Positions 43,040 to 46,188 of a DNA stretch of 46,188 nt are shown piece after piece. The stretch comes from JAJFFW01 sp038531315. Its GTDB lineage: Bacteria > Pseudomonadota > Alphaproteobacteria > Caulobacterales > Parvularculaceae. The stretch is taken from the NCBI GenBank assembly GCA_038531315.1, contig JBCBBT010000025.1, positions 1 to 46,188 of the forward strand. Direction: 5' to 3'. The notes under the pieces were generated by a model that was not told the DNA's origin, did no database searches, and saw nothing but the letters and a program-made list of their open reading frames with translations. The translations under genes and the position numbers were made by a program. Each line of letters opens with the position of its first letter. The first letter of the stretch is position 1.

Positions 43040-43840
43040 ATGGCCCAGGTCAGCGCCGTCATGAATGTGATGATCACCGCCGCCCGAAAGGCGGCGCGCG
43101 GATTACAGCGCGATTTCGGTGAAGTCGAAGGCCTTCAGGTCTCCAAAAAAGGCGCGGCCGATTTTGTCTCGGCGGCGGACCTCAAAGCGGAACAAACGAT
43201 TTTTGAGGCGCTCTCCACGGCGCGGCCGAAATACGGCTTCGTGATGGAAGAACGCGGCGAGATCGAGGGCGCTGACAATTCCAACCGCTGGATCGTTGAT
43301 CCGCTCGATGGAACAACAAATTTTCTGCACGGCATGCCGCACTTCGCCATTTCAATCGGCCTTGAGAGGGATCGCAAGCCCCATGCCGGGGTGATTTATA
43401 ATCCGGTGACGGATGAATTATTTTTTGCGGAAAAAAGCGAGGGCGCAATGCTCGCCGATCGGTTCGGCGAAAGGCGGCTGCGGGTCTCTGCAAGGAGCGC
43501 TCTGTCGGACTGCCTTTTTGGATGCGGCTTGCCATTCAAAGGATTGCCGGGCCGTGAGACCGCCTTGAAAGAGACCGACCGCGTCCTTGCTGAAACCGCG
43601 GGCGTCAGGCGCGCAGGCTCGGCGGCGCTCGATCTCGCCTATGTCGCGGCCGGCCGCTACGACGCCTTCTGGGAGCGCAATCTTAATATGTGGGACATCT
43701 GCGCCGGTATTATTCTGGTGCGCGAGTCCGGCGGCGTGGTGACAGAAATTGACGGCGGCGACAATCCGCTGACAGGCCCGTCCATCTTGGCGTCGAATGC
43801 CGATATTCATCCGCAGGCGATGAAAATTCTGAGACCTTAG
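43040..43840 (+). CDS. suhB: Inositol-monophosphatase family protein (SuhB-like)
   Basis: A 266-residue Mg2+-dependent phosphatase fold. Metal ligands are visible as Glu70 in FVMEERGE, Asp87 and Asp90 in WIVDPLDGTTNFLHG, and the C-terminal Asp in NLNMWDICAGIIL. It would dephosphorylate inositol-1-phosphate or related sugar phosphates; E. coli SuhB also acts in rRNA transcription. Length and order match SuhB, but 3'-phosphoadenosine- or histidinol-phosphatase members share the fold, so the symbol is provisional. GAGGAAG lies just before ATG 43040. It is divergent from the acyl-CoA ligase gene and convergent with the M36 protease gene across a hairpin. Confidence 0.88.
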   Translation: MAQVSAVMNVMITAARKAARGLQRDFGEVEGLQVSKKGAADFVSAADLKAEQTIFEALSTARPKYGFVMEERGEIEGADNSNRWIVDPLDGTTNFLHGMPHFAISIGLERDRKPHAGVIYNPVTDELFFAEKSEGAMLADRFGERRLRVSARSALSDCLFGCGLPFKGLPGRETALKETDRVLAETAGVRRAGSAALDLAYVAAGRYDAFWERNLNMWDICAGIILVRESGGVVTEIDGGDNPLTGPSILASNADIHPQAMKILRP

Positions 43841-43854
43841 AACCTTAGAAAAAG

Positions 43855-43880
43855 TTGAGGCGGCCAAGTGGCCGCCTCAA
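43855..43880. terminator. Bidirectional hairpin terminator between suhB and the M36 gene
   Basis: TTGAGGCGGCC (43855-43865), loop AAGT and GGCCGCCTCAA (43870-43880) form a perfect 11-bp stem. On the minus strand it is followed by CTTTTTCT, a good T-tract for ending the protease transcript. On the plus strand the run after it is weaker. It sits 15 bases after the suhB stop and 25 bases after the protease stop. Confidence 0.85.
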
Positions 43881-43904
43881 ACCGGTTTGTCGACCAATCA
43901 GGTC

Positions 43905-45998
43905 CTAACGACGATTGACCCGCACGGAGGCCGGCACGCCCGTCGCATTCGGATCACCGTTTAGCGCCGTAATCGTGAATGTCACAGACGGCGTTCTGCT
44001 CCGGCGGATATTGCTCAGCGTCGCCGAACATTGCCCGTTTGAGTTGGTCGTGCATGAGCCGGAAGCGTTAACGCTGTTGCCGGTCGCCGTAATCGAGGCG
44101 ACGACGCCAGCGCCCGGTCCGCCATTGCCGTTCCCGACCGTCACCGTCACGGTCGCGCTGTAGCGTGAACGCGATGTCCGGCGGGCGGTCGCTGTCAGAT
44201 TGACCAGTTCAGGGCCCGCCTGGGGATCGGGATCAGGATCGGGGTTGCCGCCGCCGCAAGCAGATGGAACCGAGAATGATTCATTAATGCTCGAACCGGT
44301 CGAGTTCATCGACCCGCCCGATCCCATGCCGCGCGCAGCGAAAGCTTCCCAGATGATACAATCGCGACTGGAAGCGGCCTGCGCCAGAAATCCATCACGC
44401 ATATCAAAATAATCAGGACCCGGCGCGATAAAGTTCATGCCGCCGACGACATCATCCAGATATGTGTCGCGCGAAAGACCAGCGCCCTGATAGGCTTGCC
44501 ATAAATCCCACATCGTTGCAGCGATAATCTCACCGTTGCGATGGACGCCGCGACCGGAATTGAAGTCGCCAATGGTGTCCTGATGCTGACTGTAACGGCT
44601 TGAGCGAATGCCCGTTGAGCGCGCCGCAGAATATTCACCGACCCGGTCGTCATTGTTCATGACAATCGCCAGAACATCGGACATCCCCTCGCCGATGGCG
44701 CCGGAAACGTTGCCGCTCATGGAGCCGATCATCCGCCATGTCAGCCCATGGCCGTATTCATGCCAGATGATGTCGCTGTCGAGATCGCCGTCGCGCTGCG
44801 GATTGGTAAGGTTCCACAGGAACATCTGCATGCGCGGATTGGAACCGTCGCCGGGCGTTGCGAAGTTTGCGTTGTTAACGCCGCTGCCGTCCTGCGCTTC
44901 TGCGTTGACGCTGTCGGACCCGGCGCCGCCGCGGCCGAAATTGTTTTCCTGGAAGTTACCGGCGCCCTCGACAAATCCGTGACGATAGAGCTCGTCGTGG
45001 ATCGCGTTGTTCCAGTAAAACAGGTTCTGGACAGCAACTTCACGGTTCTGCGTCGTTGTCGGCGCCTGCGAAAGATTAGCCGCCGTCAGGAAATTGCCGT
45101 CCGTGACGGACCGGCCGCCGCCATCCGGCACGTTATTGCCGTTCACGTCGAGATAAGCGCGTGCGTTGTTGCCGCGAATGTTGAGTGTTGTTTGCGTGCC
45201 CGACAGCCAGCCGCTTGGCGACTGCGCATTACCGGAACCCGGCCCCGCTCTGCCCACTTGCGCGGTATTGCCGGGGTGATCAGGGAAAATTCCGTAGGCG
45301 TCCTGGGCGGTGCGCAATTCATTTGAGACAACGCGCCCGAGACCATCGACGAGCGTATGGTAAAGGAGATTGTCTTTCTCGCTCCAGGTTTCAACGAGGA
45401 AGCCCTCTTCAAGCTTTTCCCCGGCGGAGATGAGAACGCGCTCGACCGACGGATCGCGATGGAAAAAATCTGTTTTCGCAAATTCCGCCATCACGCCGCG
45501 GCGCAACATTTCCTTTGGCGCACCGGCTTCCTTGAAGTTCAGCTCAAGCGCAATCTGGAGCGCTTCGCGATCGCCCAGCGACGGTCGCGCAATCTTGTTG
45601 CTTGCATTTGCAAGACGTTGCGTGACGTGGATCATCGCACCGTCTTCAGAAAACGCCGCTTTCACAAAAGCCCCGAACACGCGCTTTCCCCCGATGCGCT
45701 GTTCGAATTTTGCAAAGCTCTTGCCGGCCGGCCCATCAAACGTTTGTGTCATCGCAAGCGAGTCAGCCGTGGCGCTGGACTGGTTTTGCTGCAACACAAA
45801 CGCTCTGACGCTATCCGCCACGCCGCCGCGTTGCGCAAGTCTTAAATTGACAGGATTTGCCTCTGTGACAGCTTCTGTTTCACTCAACATTATATCATTA
45901 CGATTGCCGACTTCTTGCTGCGCCGCAGCTGAAGCGATCGAAACAGCCGTAATGCTCACCGCGCAAAAAAGCGCGCTACAGTGCCCTCTGAACGTCAT
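43905..45998 (-). CDS. Secreted M36 (fungalysin-type) zinc metalloprotease
   Basis: A 697-residue exported protease. Signal peptide is about 1-26 (LFCAVSITAVSIASAAAQ). An FTP-like propeptide region follows to about 235 (FEQRIGGKRVFGAFVKAAF). The catalytic domain has the zinc motif HEYGH at 413-417 and the third ligand Glu437 in GEGMSDVLAIV, with VQNLFYWNNAIHDELYRHGF upstream, a family hallmark. The linker NPDPDPDPQ joins an Ig-like (Big_1-type) C-terminal domain of about 100 residues, possibly for adhesion or stability. No exosortase tag ends the protein (it closes ...VRVNRR). GGAAG lies before ATG 45998. It is the last gene in the window and has its own promoter region. Confidence 0.93.
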   Translation of the reverse strand: MTFRGHCSALFCAVSITAVSIASAAAQQEVGNRNDIMLSETEAVTEANPVNLRLAQRGGVADSVRAFVLQQNQSSATADSLAMTQTFDGPAGKSFAKFEQRIGGKRVFGAFVKAAFSEDGAMIHVTQRLANASNKIARPSLGDREALQIALELNFKEAGAPKEMLRRGVMAEFAKTDFFHRDPSVERVLISAGEKLEEGFLVETWSEKDNLLYHTLVDGLGRVVSNELRTAQDAYGIFPDHPGNTAQVGRAGPGSGNAQSPSGWLSGTQTTLNIRGNNARAYLDVNGNNVPDGGGRSVTDGNFLTAANLSQAPTTTQNREVAVQNLFYWNNAIHDELYRHGFVEGAGNFQENNFGRGGAGSDSVNAEAQDGSGVNNANFATPGDGSNPRMQMFLWNLTNPQRDGDLDSDIIWHEYGHGLTWRMIGSMSGNVSGAIGEGMSDVLAIVMNNDDRVGEYSAARSTGIRSSRYSQHQDTIGDFNSGRGVHRNGEIIAATMWDLWQAYQGAGLSRDTYLDDVVGGMNFIAPGPDYFDMRDGFLAQAASSRDCIIWEAFAARGMGSGGSMNSTGSSINESFSVPSACGGGNPDPDPDPQAGPELVNLTATARRTSRSRYSATVTVTVGNGNGGPGAGVVASITATGNSVNASGSCTTNSNGQCSATLSNIRRSRTPSVTFTITALNGDPNATGVPASVRVNRR

Positions 45999-46030
45999 TC
46001 GACTTCCTTCTCATTTTGTGGAGTTGTACA

Positions 46031-46045
46031 CAGCCGAATCGGCTG
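46031..46045. promoter_or_regulatory. Perfect palindrome in the leader of the M36 gene
   Basis: CAGCCGA-A-TCGGCTG is a perfect 7-bp inverted repeat around one base. It lies between the candidate -10 and the start codon, a good place for a repressor site or a leader hairpin. Confidence 0.4.
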
Positions 46046-46052
46046 CACTGAA

Positions 46053-46081
46053 ACAGTATTGACACAAACTAAATCGATCAA
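46053..46081 (-). promoter_or_regulatory. Candidate sigma-70-type promoter of the M36 gene
   Basis: On the minus strand TTGATC (46081-46076) and TACTGT (46058-46053) are separated by 17 bases, about 60 bases upstream of the start codon. The flank from 46082 to the window end is AT-rich and carries no gene that I can support. Confidence 0.4.
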
Positions 46082-46188
46082 CTTAATTCCGTAAAACGCT
46101 TCAATTAAAAACGCGTAGGCAAAAAACCGTATCCGGATAAAATAACATCACTCATTAATTTTTATTGGTGTTTGTGTATTTAAAATTG

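Noticed and set aside
43905..44240. C-terminal part of the M36 protein as an exosortase sorting tag
   Set aside because: It ends in an Ig-like strand and VRVNRR, without a PEP/VPLPA motif or a hydrophobic helix before the basic tail.
1..46188. tRNA genes, CRISPR arrays, insertion sequences or prophage
   Set aside because: Gaps between genes are mostly under 250 bases and I saw no regularly spaced repeats, transposase, integrase or cloverleaf-like sequence.

Overview
The window looks like chromosomal DNA of a GC-rich alphaproteobacterium, possibly of the Parvularculales, Caulobacterales or Hyphomonadaceae type. This rests on the overall protein style, a glutathione S-transferase gene next to queG, proteobacterial GltB/GltD, and a fused exosortase-EpsI protein. 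I could not search a database, so the taxonomy is inference. I saw no rRNA, tRNA, CRISPR array, insertion sequence, integrase or phage gene.

Layout. (1) 1-2781: the 5' part of an unrecognised membrane protein on the minus strand, then a glutathione S-transferase and queG on the plus strand. (2) 2825-14037: an exosortase/exopolysaccharide locus. A leftward operon encodes a GT26 glycosyltransferase fused to a STAS-like domain, the TPR lipoprotein PrsT, an ExeA-like ATPase and a membrane family-2-like glycosyltransferase. A rightward set encodes exosortase-EpsI, a Wzz/GumC-like chain-length protein and a tyrosine autokinase with a YYYY tail. These would build, size and export an exopolysaccharide and process C-terminally tagged surface proteins. 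No tagged substrate is encoded here. (3) 14287-18680: a two-gene RND efflux system with altered proton-relay residues. (4) 18704-23908: a LysM protein, a LOG-family nucleotide hydrolase, gltX, a DUF427 protein and glutamine-dependent NAD synthetase. (5) 24023-30409: gltD, a glyoxalase-fold gene and gltB as one leftward transcription unit (glutamate synthase). (6) 30641-33525: two exported amidohydrolase-fold proteins, the second without the usual metal ligands. (7) 33681-37354: a Tat-exported PhoD-like phosphatase, a DUF418 membrane protein and a DJ-1/PfpI protein. (8) 37510-42886: a leftward acyl-CoA catabolic operon with an acyl-CoA ligase, two different acyl-CoA dehydrogenases, a 2OG-Fe(II) oxygenase of lower GC between them, and a MaoC hydratase. 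(9) 43040-45998: an inositol-monophosphatase-family protein, convergent through a strong hairpin terminator with a secreted M36 zinc metalloprotease. The last 190 bases are the AT-rich promoter region of the protease.

The points I find most worth a second look are: the single TGA that separates the ATPase from the downstream glycosyltransferase in the same reading frame; the GT26-STAS fusion; the pair of one catalytic and one apparently non-catalytic amidohydrolase; and the acyl-CoA dehydrogenase pair (one member lacking the catalytic-Glu segment) flanking a compositionally distinct oxygenase. Most of the rest is ordinary chromosomal content.
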